A DNA stretch of 28,130 nucleotides from an uncultured Eubacterium sp. (GCA_910579075.1 CAJTSV010000022.1:5828-33957); one strand, 5' to 3'. Shown: positions 1 to 8,987, counted from the first letter of the stretch. Program-made: numbers and translations. Notes: generated from the sequence alone by a model not told the origin.

Positions 1-606
1 CCTGCTGCTGGCACCTTGCCTGGCGATGCAGCAGCTGAGGGGGAAGGGACTGGCGGAAAAGAGCCGGCTGAAAATCCGCCATCGGAAGCGGACGCACAGC
101 CTGCATCTGCTTCCAATGCGCCAGAGGAAGCTGGCAGCCAGAATGAAAACCCGGATGAAGCAGAAGAAACCGGCAGCAAGCCTGAGCAGGCTTTTTTCCC
201 GGAAGGAAGAAACCGGTTTTCCTTTTCCAGTCATGCAGTTCCGTTAACACCGGGACTCTCTGAGGAAGAACTGACCGAGCTGCTTGCTCCGGTGAAGGAA
301 CCGGCCATGACCATGCCAGGGCTTTCTGAGGAGGAGCTTAATGAACTGCTGGCACCGTCTCCAAACAGCTTTGCGGATGGCGAGGGGCTGGAACTGGATG
401 AAGACGAGGAACTGGAAAGCATGGAAGAAGAAGATTCCGTCTATGCGATGTCCCTGATGGCCGAGGTTTCGGGAGAAGATGACCCGGAATTAAAAGAGCT
501 TGCCAGGCAGATTGTGGAAATCCAGCGCCAGGAGCACGCTGAAAAAAGCAAGAAAAAGAATAAAAAGAAACAAAAAAAAAGCAAAAACGCAAACATTAAC
601 AGCTGA
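1..606 (+). CDS. C-terminal part of a probable ZapA-type cell-division protein (5' end outside window)
   Basis: The reading frame is open from the first base, so the N-terminus lies upstream. What is visible is about 200 residues of low-complexity, very acidic sequence (Glu, Asp, Pro, Ala rich) ending in a lysine-rich tail, with no enzymatic motif. A 14-residue motif, PGLSEEELTELLAP, occurs at bases 250-291 and again with one change at 316-357. Such a segment is likely disordered. The ZapA call rests only on context: in many Clostridia a zapA gene with a long variable tail lies directly before a U32 peptidase gene, and wall-synthesis genes follow here. The folded ZapA domain itself is not in the window, so any other protein with a disordered tail remains possible. 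The end contains a run of nine A (575-583) in the lysine codons. Confidence 0.45.
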   Translation, partial: PAAGTLPGDAAAEGEGTGGKEPAENPPSEADAQPASASNAPEEAGSQNENPDEAEETGSKPEQAFFPEGRNRFSFSSHAVPLTPGLSEEELTELLAPVKEPAMTMPGLSEEELNELLAPSPNSFADGEGLELDEDEELESMEEEDSVYAMSLMAEVSGEDDPELKELARQIVEIQRQEHAEKSKKKNKKKQKKSKNANINS

Positions 607-662
607 CAAAAACAGGGGGATGGAGCAATCTGTTCCCTGTTTTATTCATACATGGAGATTTT

Positions 663-3005
663 ATGGACAGAAAGAAATATCCGGAGCTGCTGGCACCAGC
701 GGGTTCCTTTCAGACGCTGGAAGCCGTTATCGCGGCCGGGGCAGATGCCGTATATCTGGGCGGCAGCCAGTTTGGGGCAAGGGCCTATGCACAGAATTTT
801 ACAAAAGAAGAACTGCTGGATGCCATTGATTATGCGCACTTATACGGGCGAAGGCTGTACCTGACGGTCAATACGCTGCTTAAGCAGGAAGAAATGGAAA
901 CGCTTTGCGGGTATCTGCTGCCTTATTATGAGCAGGGGCTGGATGCCGTGATTGTACAGGATTTTGGCGTTATGCGCATGATTCATGAAAATTTTCCGGG
1001 GCTTGCGGTCCATATCAGCACGCAGGCGTCTGTGGCCAGCGCTTATGGGTTTTCTTTTTTCCAAAAACACGGGGCAGTGCGCATCGTTCCTGCAAGGGAA
1101 TTGTCCCTGCAGGAAATCTCTGCCATTCGCAGGCAGACAGATATGGAAATCGAATGCTTTGTGCACGGCGCGCTCTGCTACTGCTATTCCGGACAGTGCC
1201 TGTTTAGCAGCATGCTTGGCGGGCGCAGCGGAAACCGGGGACGGTGCGCGCAGCCCTGCCGGCTGGCTTATACGGCCCTGGATGAAAACCGCAGGCGGAT
1301 ATCGGCGCAGGAATGCTATTTGTTAAGCCCGAAGGATTTATGCACGGTTTCCCAGATTCCGCAGCTGATTGCTGCAGGAATTGATTCCTTTAAAATAGAA
1401 GGCCGGATGAAATCTGCACAATACGCGGCCCGGGTTACGTCGGTTTATAAAAAATATATCCGCCAGTATCTGGAGCAGGGCACGGCGCAGGTACACAGAA
1501 AGGATCAGGAAGCACTGCTTGCAGCCGGGAACCGCAGCGGATTTACAGACGGTTATTTCACCCGCCATAACGGGCCGGACATGATTACCATGCAGCGGCC
1601 AAACCATGAAAAAACGGACAGCACGGGGCTGGATTATATACAGAAATTAAAAATCCCGGTTTCTGCCAGTGCATCCTTCCGGATTGGAAAGCCGGCAGTC
1701 ATGAACGTTTCCTGCCGGAAACCGCAAGAAAACGCTCATGCATTCGCAGCCTGTCCTGCACCGGATGAGCCAGCGGCTGTTTCGGTGCAGGGAGCGGTTA
1801 CGCAGGAAGCGCAGAAGCAGCCGTTAAGCCGGGAAATGATAGAAACACAGCTGTCTAAAACAGGCGGAACGCCGTTTGTCATAGAGCATCTGGAACTTGA
1901 AATGGATGAAGCTGTATTCCAGCAGAAAAAAGACTTGAATGAACTGCGCCGCAGTGCCCTGGATGGCCTGTATCAAAAGCTGCTGTCTCAATGCCGCAGG
2001 GTAAGACGGGATGCAGCTTCTGGATGGACAAGGGATGTACAGGGGACAGCGGTAACATCCCCATGCTGCGGGACAGGACGGAATGCAGCAGCCGGATGGA
2101 CAAAAGCGGTACAGGAGACGGCTATAGCATCCGGTGCCGAGCCGGAGCAGGCATCTGGAACAGCTGCCCGCAGGCCGTATTTTACAGCGGCCATTGAAGA
2201 TGCGTGCCAGCTTCCGGCTGTGCTGGAGCAGGATTTTATTTCCCGCATTTATCTGGACGGCACGATGTATACACATAAGGATTTTGCCGTACAATTACAG
2301 CAGCACGCGCAGTGCATCCACGCAGCCGGAAAAGAGGCATATCTGAGCCTGCCATCTGTATTCCGGCAGAAGACGGCACAGTTTTATAAAACGCAGTGGG
2401 AATCTGTAAAAAAAGCAGGAATCGACGGGTTTCTGGCAAAAAATGCGGATGAGCTTGGATTTCTGGAAGAAATGCAGGCGGATAAAACACGCTGTATCTC
2501 AGACCACAGCCTGTATGCTTATTCCGGCTATGCAAAAACAGCTTATGCAGCAGCCGGGTGGGTGTACGATACGGTGCCGCTTGAACTGAACAAAAAAGAG
2601 CTGCGTGCACGCGGCAATACACACAGCGAGCTGATTATTTACGGGCATCTGCCGCTTATGACTAGCGCGCAGTGCATCGAAAAAACGCTTGGCCGGTGCA
2701 GCAGGATGCGGGGGATCTGTTATTTAAAAGACCGTTATGCGAAAGAGCTTCCGGTCCGCAGCTGCTGCAGCGAATGCTATAATACGGTTTACAATGCACA
2801 GCCGCTGTCCCTGATTCAGCTGTCCGAAGAACTGGACTGCCTGCAGGCAGCATCCTTCCGGCTCTGGTTTACGATAGAGACAGAGGAAAAAACACGCCGT
2901 ATTTCAGCGTGCTGCAGGGAAGCATTTCTGGAACATAAAAAGCCGGACATGCATAAGGCGGCAGGCGCTTATACGAACGGCCATTACAAACGAGGAGCAC
3001 AATAG
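663..3005 (+). CDS. U32 family peptidase (RlhA/YhbU-like, with C-terminal extension)
   Basis: 780 residues. The start MDRKKYPELLAPAG is typical of the family, which begins with a TIM-barrel strand followed by AGADAVYLGG. The U32 signature is visible around residues 164-185 (ECFVHGALC, then a Cys/Gly-rich stretch with GNRGRCAQPCR), carrying the conserved cysteines. The second half (about residues 500-760) resembles a second barrel-like region and contains another cysteine group near RSCCSECYN. Family members act in tRNA/23S rRNA hydroxylation or as collagenase-like proteins; RlhA of E. coli hydroxylates 23S rRNA C2501, and this long form is probably RNA-modification related, which is inference. 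The middle (about residues 340-500) is poorly conserved in look and holds a 24-residue tandem duplication (bases 1991-2134). The next gene starts 8 bases after the stop, so both are likely in one operon. Confidence 0.9.
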   Translation: MDRKKYPELLAPAGSFQTLEAVIAAGADAVYLGGSQFGARAYAQNFTKEELLDAIDYAHLYGRRLYLTVNTLLKQEEMETLCGYLLPYYEQGLDAVIVQDFGVMRMIHENFPGLAVHISTQASVASAYGFSFFQKHGAVRIVPARELSLQEISAIRRQTDMEIECFVHGALCYCYSGQCLFSSMLGGRSGNRGRCAQPCRLAYTALDENRRRISAQECYLLSPKDLCTVSQIPQLIAAGIDSFKIEGRMKSAQYAARVTSVYKKYIRQYLEQGTAQVHRKDQEALLAAGNRSGFTDGYFTRHNGPDMITMQRPNHEKTDSTGLDYIQKLKIPVSASASFRIGKPAVMNVSCRKPQENAHAFAACPAPDEPAAVSVQGAVTQEAQKQPLSREMIETQLSKTGGTPFVIEHLELEMDEAVFQQKKDLNELRRSALDGLYQKLLSQCRRVRRDAASGWTRDVQGTAVTSPCCGTGRNAAAGWTKAVQETAIASGAEPEQASGTAARRPYFTAAIEDACQLPAVLEQDFISRIYLDGTMYTHKDFAVQLQQHAQCIHAAGKEAYLSLPSVFRQKTAQFYKTQWESVKKAGIDGFLAKNADELGFLEEMQADKTRCISDHSLYAYSGYAKTAYAAAGWVYDTVPLELNKKELRARGNTHSELIIYGHLPLMTSAQCIEKTLGRCSRMRGICYLKDRYAKELPVRSCCSECYNTVYNAQPLSLIQLSEELDCLQAASFRLWFTIETEEKTRRISACCREAFLEHKKPDMHKAAGAYTNGHYKRGAQ
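1991..2134 (+). repeat. Two-copy 72-bp tandem duplication inside the U32 peptidase gene
   Basis: Bases 1991-2062 and 2063-2134 align without gaps, with about 70% identity counted by eye. The unit is 72 bp (24 codons), so the frame is kept, giving two versions of a segment containing ASGWTRDVQGTAVTS / AAGWTKAVQETAIAS. It lies in the variable linker between the two halves of the protein. Confidence 0.85.
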
Positions 3006-3013
3006 GAGGGCCG

Positions 3014-4411
3014 ATGGAGAACCTGATTGTAGAACTGTCAAAATACCTGATAATTCTGTTGTTTGCATGCTATACATTTCTTTGTTATTACGTGCTCAAT
3101 GGAAAAAAATCACCGAAACGGCAGAGAAGGCTTTTGCGCAGACAGACGAAACTCATATTTCTGATTCACCTGAATGCATTTGTGGTCATTTATACGGTCC
3201 AGAAATCTGTCAATGTACTGATTGCGTATGTGATGCAGGCGGCTCTTTTGAGCTGCATCCTTATTATTTATAAGTATATTTACAAGCGCGCATCCGGGCT
3301 TATAGTCAACAATATGTGCATGCTGCTTGCCACCGGGCTCGTTATCCTGTACCGGCTGGACCCGGATAAGGCGCTGCGCCAGTATGAGATTGCCGTGGCT
3401 GCGGTGGCAGTCACGCTTGTCATACCGTTTGTCATCCACAAGCTGCACTTTTTAAAACATCTGGCCTGGGTGTATGCGGCTGTCGGGATTGCACTGCTGC
3501 TGGCAGTCGCCGTCCTTGGTTCTGTCAGCTATGGCGCAAAGCTTTCGTTCAAAATCGCGGGAATCGCAGTCCAGCCTTCGGAATTTGTCAAAATCATATT
3601 TGTCTTTTTTCTGGCGTCCATGCTGCAGCGTTCGACCGGATTTTCCCAGGTTTTCAAAACAACCCTGGCAGCAGCTGTGCATGTGCTGATTCTGGCAGCG
3701 TCGAAAGACCTCGGGGCGGCGCTTATTTTTTTTATGACCTATCTTGTCATGCTCTATGTGGCGGCACGCAATCCCCTGTATTTCCTTGGCGGCCTGGCCG
3801 GGGGCAGCGTGGCATCCGTGGCGGCGTACAAGCTGTTTCGCCATGTGCGCGTGCGCGTTACGGCCTGGAAAGACCCGCTTTCGGTTATTGACAACGAAGG
3901 CTACCAGGTCTGCCAGGCACTGTTTGCCATTGGCACAGGGGGCTGGTTTGGAATGGGACTTTACCAGGGCATGCCGAAAAAAATCCCGATTGTGGAAGAA
4001 GATTTTGTATTTGCAGCAATTTCCGAGGAACTGGGCGGTATTTTTGCAGTCTGCCTGATTATGGTCTGTGCCAGCTGCTACCTGATGTTTTTAAATATTG
4101 CAATGCAGGTTCATGACCAGTTTTACAAGCTGACTGCACTGGGGCTTGGGACTGTCTACGGATTTCAGGTTTTTTTGACCATCGGGGGCGTGACCAAATT
4201 TATCCCGTCTACCGGAGTGACGCTGCCGCTTGTCAGCTACGGCGGCAGCTCGCTGCTTGGTACATTTATCATATTTGCCATTATCCAGGGAATTTATATT
4301 CTCAGGGAAGATGAAGGAGTGTCGGATGAAAAAAAGCCAGCAGGATTTGGAAAAAAAGGAAGAACGCCAGGAACGGCGCAGGAAAAAAGACGTCGGGAAA
4401 TTTCTGGGTAA
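3014..4411 (+). CDS. SEDS-family peptidoglycan glycosyltransferase (FtsW/RodA/SpoVE)
   Basis: 465 residues, polytopic membrane protein with about ten hydrophobic segments. SEDS proteins polymerise lipid II into glycan strands together with a class B PBP. Family motifs are clear: PSEFVKI, a DLGAALIFF segment, the loop IVEEDFVFAAISEELGG (the Asp at residue 330 aligns with the catalytic Asp known for FtsW/RodA), and the C-terminal PLVSYGGSSLLG. About 100 extra N-terminal residues with additional membrane segments precede the usual core. The ribosome site GGAGG overlaps the upstream stop region. The next gene encodes a matching transpeptidase, so this is a SEDS-PBP pair; whether it serves septation, elongation or spore cortex cannot be decided from sequence. 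The lysine/arginine-rich end overlaps the probable start of the PBP gene. Confidence 0.93.
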   Translation: MENLIVELSKYLIILLFACYTFLCYYVLNGKKSPKRQRRLLRRQTKLIFLIHLNAFVVIYTVQKSVNVLIAYVMQAALLSCILIIYKYIYKRASGLIVNNMCMLLATGLVILYRLDPDKALRQYEIAVAAVAVTLVIPFVIHKLHFLKHLAWVYAAVGIALLLAVAVLGSVSYGAKLSFKIAGIAVQPSEFVKIIFVFFLASMLQRSTGFSQVFKTTLAAAVHVLILAASKDLGAALIFFMTYLVMLYVAARNPLYFLGGLAGGSVASVAAYKLFRHVRVRVTAWKDPLSVIDNEGYQVCQALFAIGTGGWFGMGLYQGMPKKIPIVEEDFVFAAISEELGGIFAVCLIMVCASCYLMFLNIAMQVHDQFYKLTALGLGTVYGFQVFLTIGGVTKFIPSTGVTLPLVSYGGSSLLGTFIIFAIIQGIYILREDEGVSDEKKPAGFGKKGRTPGTAQEKRRREISG

Positions 4412-5960
4412 GGAAAACAGCCAGTCCGGCAGAACATGCAGAATGAAATCTGCGTGGGATTTTGAAAAAGAAGCAGCAGGAAAGCACAAAAGACAGCAGG
4501 CAGATACGTTTCTGTCTGCTGCAGGTACCGCATCAGGTGAAGAAGAAATGATGAAAAATTCAGACAGGAACCGGGAATTTGCCGTTGTGGCTTATTTATT
4601 TCTGGCAGTTTTTCTCGGAATGATTGGCTATTTTGCCTATTTTCAAGTGGAAAAAAGCGAGGCATTTATCAACAGCCCGTATAATGCGAGGCAGGATGCA
4701 TTTGCACAGCGTGTCATACGGGGCGATATTGTGTCGGCACAGGGAGACGTGCTTGCGGAGACAAAGATTGCTGCGGACGGCACGGAAACAAGAAGCTATC
4801 CATATGGAAGGATGTTTGCGCATGCAGTCGGGTTCAGCACAAACGGAAAATCCGGCATTGAATCGTTTCAGAATTTCCAGCTGCTGCGTTCACACACATT
4901 CTTTCTGGAAAAAATCTGGAATGAAATCAACAGCCAGAAAAATCCGGGCGATACGGTTGTCACGACGCTTGACGTCCGTGTGCAGAAGGCTGCCTATGAA
5001 GCGCTTGGCAGCTATCAGGGCGCGGCAGTCGTAATCCAGCCTTCGACCGGCAGAATACTTGCCATGGTCTCCAAGCCGGATTTTGACCCGAATACGATTG
5101 CAGAAGACTGGGACAGTATTGTTTCGGGAGGATCCGGCTCGTCTGTACTGCTCAACCGCGCCACGCAGGGGCTTTATCCGCCCGGCTCGACGTTTAAGAT
5201 ATTTACGCTGCTGGAATTTATGAAAGAAAATAAAAACTATAAAAACCATGCATACACATGCAGCGGCAGGCTGGAAAAAGACGGAAATGCCATTCACTGC
5301 TTCGGGAACGCCGTCCATGGGCAGGAAGATTTAAAAACCGCTTTTGCAAAATCCTGCAATACGATGTTTGCCGGAATCGGGCTGGAACTGAACCTGAAAA
5401 AATTTGCCCGGACAAATGAGGACATGCTGTTTAACTCGCAGCTTCCATGCGAATTTCCTTATAAGCAGAGCAGTTTTTCCTTAAAGCCGTCTGATTCCTC
5501 GTGGGAAATCATCCAGACATCCATCGGGCAGGGAAAAACGCTCGTTACGCCTTATCACCTGGCACTGGTCATATCGGCCATTCACCAGAACGGCGTGCTG
5601 ATGAAGCCGTATATTATTGATAAGGTGATAAATGACAGCGGAAACGAGGTCAGTGTGACAGAGCCCGAAGAATACGCACGCCTTCTGACCAGTAAAAAGG
5701 CACGCACGCTGAAACAGTACCTGCGGGCCGTCGTGACAGACGGGACAGCCACGGCATTGAACGGGCAGGCTTATACGGCAGCGGGCAAAACCGGCTCGGC
5801 AGAATTTACAAGCGCAAAAGACAGCCATGCGTGGTTTGCAGGATATGCTTCCGGGGAAGGAAAGGAAGATATCGCAGTTGTGGCTGTGATTGAAGGCGCA
5901 GGAACGGGCGGGGCTTATGCGGTTCCGGTGGCAAAGGCAGTGTTTGAGGCGTATTTTTAG
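4326..5960 (+). CDS. Class B penicillin-binding protein (peptidoglycan D,D-transpeptidase)
   Basis: Counted from 4326: 544 residues. A charged cytoplasmic N-terminus is followed by one membrane anchor (about residues 80-102, VVAYLFLAVFLGMIGYFAYF), a short pedestal, and a transpeptidase domain with all three active-site motifs: S288-TFK (GSTFK), SCN at 343-345 and KTG at 488-490. It cross-links glycan strands made by the SEDS partner encoded just upstream. Start choice: ATG 4326 has AAGGAG seven bases ahead and overlaps the SEDS gene by 86 bases. ATG 4548 or 4551 would give the usual family length (about 470 residues) starting just before the anchor, with a weaker ribosome site (GGTGAAGAAG). 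I prefer 4326, but the 74 extra residues are uncertain. Confidence 0.9.
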   Translation: MKKSQQDLEKKEERQERRRKKDVGKFLGKENSQSGRTCRMKSAWDFEKEAAGKHKRQQADTFLSAAGTASGEEEMMKNSDRNREFAVVAYLFLAVFLGMIGYFAYFQVEKSEAFINSPYNARQDAFAQRVIRGDIVSAQGDVLAETKIAADGTETRSYPYGRMFAHAVGFSTNGKSGIESFQNFQLLRSHTFFLEKIWNEINSQKNPGDTVVTTLDVRVQKAAYEALGSYQGAAVVIQPSTGRILAMVSKPDFDPNTIAEDWDSIVSGGSGSSVLLNRATQGLYPPGSTFKIFTLLEFMKENKNYKNHAYTCSGRLEKDGNAIHCFGNAVHGQEDLKTAFAKSCNTMFAGIGLELNLKKFARTNEDMLFNSQLPCEFPYKQSSFSLKPSDSSWEIIQTSIGQGKTLVTPYHLALVISAIHQNGVLMKPYIIDKVINDSGNEVSVTEPEEYARLLTSKKARTLKQYLRAVVTDGTATALNGQAYTAAGKTGSAEFTSAKDSHAWFAGYASGEGKEDIAVVAVIEGAGTGGAYAVPVAKAVFEAYF

Positions 5961-5970
5961 AAAGCGCGCC

Positions 5971-5999
5971 TTCCAAAGCCTGACGGCATGTGCTATAAT
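5971..5999 (+). promoter_or_regulatory. Sigma-A promoter with extended -10, upstream of the unknown 752-residue protein
   Basis: TTCCAA at 5971-5976, a 17-base spacer and TATAAT at 5994-5999 preceded by TGC (extended -10). The -35 is weak, the -10 perfect. It lies between the PBP stop and the next gene, which is thus a separate transcription unit. Confidence 0.65.
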
Positions 6000-6039
6000 A
6001 ACTGCAGAAACATGACAAAGAATAAGAGAGGTGTCTGGA

Positions 6040-8298
6040 ATGCTGGTCATAAATGCAACAAAAGAGCAGAAACAGGTGTTTAACAAGCTGATTGAGGACA
6101 TGCAGGCGCGTGTTGTCTGGAACGGGCGTTTTATTATTATGGGCGACCGGCTTATACTGGAAGGACTTGTGCAGTCCCTGTTTTTTCACCTGGATATACA
6201 GAAAGCAGAAGCAGAATTAGCGGACCTGCCAGAGGACGGGGAAGAACTGGAAATGGCGGATTACCCGGGACTGGAAGACCTGATTACGATGGCGGTCTAT
6301 GCGTTTCATGCGTTTGGGGTTATCAGGGGAATCCATGCAGAATGGGATATTGCGCAGCTGGAGGAAAAATTCCGGGAAATTTTGCGTGCATACCAGCTGG
6401 ATTGCGCTTTTTCCGAAGAAAAAATGGAATTTTACAGGCAGGGAATGCGCATTACATATGAGGATGTACTGGAAGCTGCGCTTGCCCTGCCGCAGACGCA
6501 GATACAGGTTCCGGTGCTGAAGCTGCCGTCTGCGGAGGCTCCGGTGCCGGAACAGGCTGCTGCAGGCGTGCACGAAAGCACGCAGGGACAGGCAGGAAGA
6601 AACAGCCAGGCAGCAGCGGAGCGGATAGAAAAATACCATGCCAGAATCGGCGTGTTAGACCGCCTTTCGGATTTGCAGCGCAAGGCACTGGTGCGTGATA
6701 TCCGCGGGGATAAGCTGTTAAGCGAAGAAGAAAAAGAAGAACTGTATGCGCCGATACGGGATTTTGAATCGATGCAGCAAGATGCGCTGGAACAGGCGGT
6801 GCTTGCGCGCTATTCCAGGGATGCGGCTTCGGACACGAATGCGGAAGCAGCAGGACAGACAAAAGCCCCGGCCCAGAATGCAGCAGCACAGGAATCAGCA
6901 GGAAGGAACAGCCAGGCAGCAGCGGAGCGGATGGAAAAATACCGGGCGCGGATTGGCGTGTTAGACCGTCTTTCGGATTTGCAGCGCAAAACGCTGCTGC
7001 GGGATATCCGTAACGACCGCCTGTTAACAGAAGCGGAAAAAGAGAGCCTGTATTATCCGATACAGGACTATGAGTATCAGGAGCTGATGCAGAAGGCAGA
7101 GGAAGAATTAAAGGATTCTGAAAACAGGACATTTGCGCATGTCTGCCAAATGATAGAACGGATTGAAAAAGAAGATTTGTTTGAAAAAACAAAAGAAGCA
7201 GTTCTGGAAACGCTGCGCGACCTCTCGGCACAGTACGGCGCGCAGGAAGTACACCAGATTATGGAACATGTGCCGCAGCATGTGGAACGCTCCGAATACC
7301 AGGAGCTGATGGAAAAACTTGCGCCGTATCGTAGCATAGACCTGTCTGCCTATCAGGTATCAGCTTATCAGGAACAGCTGCGCCGGATGCGGGAAACGCT
7401 TGAAATCAAGGAAATCAGTAACATGCTGATGAATTCCCCGAAAAAAAACCGCAGGGATTACATGAAGCTGCTGCGCCGGATTGAGGAACAGGGATTTGCA
7501 AAAGAAAACGCGGCTCCTTATATCGAACGGATTTTGGACTGGGTAAGCGAATTGGACACCGCAAGGCTCAAAGAGCTGCTTGCCGGTGTACAGTCCATGG
7601 ATTTTGATGCGGCGGCTTTGGCATATGAGACCATCCGCACCGAAAGCTTTCTCCCAGGGCTGCGGGAGAGCGCGCTGTCGGCCGTTTCCAGAAGGCTGGA
7701 AGAAATCCGGCTTGCGGAATGCAGGCAGCTGGTGCAGGCATTACGCAAAAATATGGAAGGCGTTATCAAAGAAAATCCAAGGCACCATTTTTATCCGGCC
7801 GCGGACATCCTGTCCAAAACAGCTGTGCCGGAAGATACGCGCCTGATAGACAATGCTGTTTCTGCATATGCAGAGCACAGGGGTCGTTTTGAATATCCGC
7901 TGTTTATGGCAGATACTTCCAAAGAAGGAAATGGGCGCGACGGCATGCTGCTCACACCGGAGCACCTGTTTTACAGCTCGCGCATGAACGGCTACCGGAT
8001 AGACGTATCGGCAGTGAAATCCGTGTATATATCATCGGGCCTTCTGAACCACAGGGTACTGACCGCAGAAGAAGAAAACGGCGTCCGGCATAAGCTTCCA
8101 TATGCCGTGGAACCGGATGAGATGAAAAACTGGGCGAAAGTACTGGATTTGTATATACGGTTCCTGAAAAAAAGAGCCGTATCCGGCAGGCTGTCCAGTG
8201 AGTCCGCACAGGAGCAGGAAGAAATGTCCTGCAGGCGCTGCGGCTGTGTATATCAGGAGAAAGGTGCCTGTCCGGAATGCGGGTATCCGGGGGCATAA
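6040..8298 (+). CDS. Unrecognised multidomain protein with duplicated helical segment and C-terminal zinc ribbon
   Basis: 752 residues from ATG 6040, chosen because GAGAGG ends eight bases upstream; the in-frame GTG at 6031 lies inside that site. I do not recognise a named family. Residues 1-165 are a mixed domain. Residues 185-243 and 287-345 are two copies of a 59-residue segment (core RIGVLDRLSDLQRKALVRDI), separated by Ala/Gln-rich linker. A long, charged helical region follows. Near residues 630-705 is a compact stretch (GMLLTPEHLFYSSRMNG...) that resembles a bacterial PH-like domain, and the C-terminus is a CxxC...CxxC zinc ribbon (CRRCG, CPECG). No signal peptide or membrane segment is seen, so it is probably cytoplasmic. 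The combination of a PH-like fold and zinc ribbon could mean a scaffold or stress-response role, but this is a guess. Confidence 0.8.
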   Translation: MLVINATKEQKQVFNKLIEDMQARVVWNGRFIIMGDRLILEGLVQSLFFHLDIQKAEAELADLPEDGEELEMADYPGLEDLITMAVYAFHAFGVIRGIHAEWDIAQLEEKFREILRAYQLDCAFSEEKMEFYRQGMRITYEDVLEAALALPQTQIQVPVLKLPSAEAPVPEQAAAGVHESTQGQAGRNSQAAAERIEKYHARIGVLDRLSDLQRKALVRDIRGDKLLSEEEKEELYAPIRDFESMQQDALEQAVLARYSRDAASDTNAEAAGQTKAPAQNAAAQESAGRNSQAAAERMEKYRARIGVLDRLSDLQRKTLLRDIRNDRLLTEAEKESLYYPIQDYEYQELMQKAEEELKDSENRTFAHVCQMIERIEKEDLFEKTKEAVLETLRDLSAQYGAQEVHQIMEHVPQHVERSEYQELMEKLAPYRSIDLSAYQVSAYQEQLRRMRETLEIKEISNMLMNSPKKNRRDYMKLLRRIEEQGFAKENAAPYIERILDWVSELDTARLKELLAGVQSMDFDAAALAYETIRTESFLPGLRESALSAVSRRLEEIRLAECRQLVQALRKNMEGVIKENPRHHFYPAADILSKTAVPEDTRLIDNAVSAYAEHRGRFEYPLFMADTSKEGNGRDGMLLTPEHLFYSSRMNGYRIDVSAVKSVYISSGLLNHRVLTAEEENGVRHKLPYAVEPDEMKNWAKVLDLYIRFLKKRAVSGRLSSESAQEQEEMSCRRCGCVYQEKGACPECGYPGA
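6592..7074 (+). repeat. Internal 177-bp direct duplication (two copies, offset 306 bp)
   Basis: Copies at 6592-6768 and 6898-7074 begin with nearly identical DNA (GCAGGAAGAAACAGCC / GCAGGAAGGAACAGCC) and stay in register without gaps for 59 codons. They encode the two helical RIGVLDRLSDLQRK segments of the unknown protein. Confidence 0.9.
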
Positions 8299-8342
8299 GC
8301 CTTTGACAGGTTACAGGCTGTTTTTAAGATTTCAGGATTTGC

Positions 8343-8371
8343 TTGCATGTCTCCATAAATTGGGGTATACT
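8343..8371 (+). promoter_or_regulatory. Sigma-A promoter for the Nudix gene
   Basis: TTGCAT (8343-8348), 17-base spacer, TATACT (8366-8371). The transcript would have a leader of about 80 bases. The leader contains AGGGC/GCCCT (8404-8408 / 8414-8418) followed by GTTTTC, a weak hairpin that is too short to call a terminator. Confidence 0.75.
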
Positions 8372-8460
8372 ACTGTTTAGTTATTTGTTTCGGGCGATAG
8401 AAAAGGGCCTTATGCCCTGTTTTCTGTTCCTGTTACAAAACCACATCAGGAGGTGCTGTC

Positions 8461-8913
8461 ATGATAGAAGCAACCAGCTGTGGTGGTGTGGTAATATTCC
8501 GCGGTAAAATCCTGCTGCTCTATAAGAACTACAAGAACAAGTACGAGGGATGGGTTCTTCCAAAGGGAACTGTTGAGGAAGGCGAAGACTATAAGGAAAC
8601 AGCAGCCCGCGAGGTTTTGGAGGAGACCGGCGTGAATGCGGCGATTATCAAATATATTGGTACAAGCCAGTATTCCTTTAATGTACCGGAAGATACGGTG
8701 GAAAAAGAGGTCCACTGGTATCTGATGATGGCGGACAATTATTACAGTAAGCCACAATGGGAGGAGTATTTTGTGGATTCCGGTTACTACAAGTTTCATG
8801 AAGCCTATCATCTGCTGAAATTTTCAAACGAAAAGCAGATTCTCGAACAGGCTTATAATGAATACCTGGGTCTGAAAAAAAGTAACCTGTGGGGAAGCAA
8901 AAAGTATTTTTAA
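8461..8913 (+). CDS. Nudix hydrolase
   Basis: 150 residues, a usual length for a single-domain Nudix protein. The full Nudix box is present at residues 36-58: G-x5-E-x7-REVLEETGV, whose glutamates bind the metal used to hydrolyse a nucleoside diphosphate linked to another group. The substrate cannot be told from the box; the sequence around it (WVLPKGTVEEGED) resembles the diadenosine-polyphosphate / broad-range branch. A strong AGGAGG lies eight bases before ATG. It has its own promoter and is followed, after 74 bases, by a sporulation-type gene run, so it may be transcribed with these or alone. Confidence 0.92.
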   Translation: MIEATSCGGVVIFRGKILLLYKNYKNKYEGWVLPKGTVEEGEDYKETAAREVLEETGVNAAIIKYIGTSQYSFNVPEDTVEKEVHWYLMMADNYYSKPQWEEYFVDSGYYKFHEAYHLLKFSNEKQILEQAYNEYLGLKKSNLWGSKKYF

Positions 8914-8987
8914 GCGGCGCTGCGGCATTCTTTCTGCATGGCAGGCAGCATGCCCGCCAGGTCTGGCGACTATTGCAAGGAGTATGA

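Noticed and set aside
6452..7231. Long minus-strand frame of 259 codons within the unknown 752-residue gene
   Set aside because: Proline/serine-rich shadow of a plus-strand gene with repeats and ribosome site; no motif.
8404..8424. Possible attenuator in the leader of the Nudix gene
   Set aside because: Stem is only five base pairs and the T-run is interrupted; too weak to claim.
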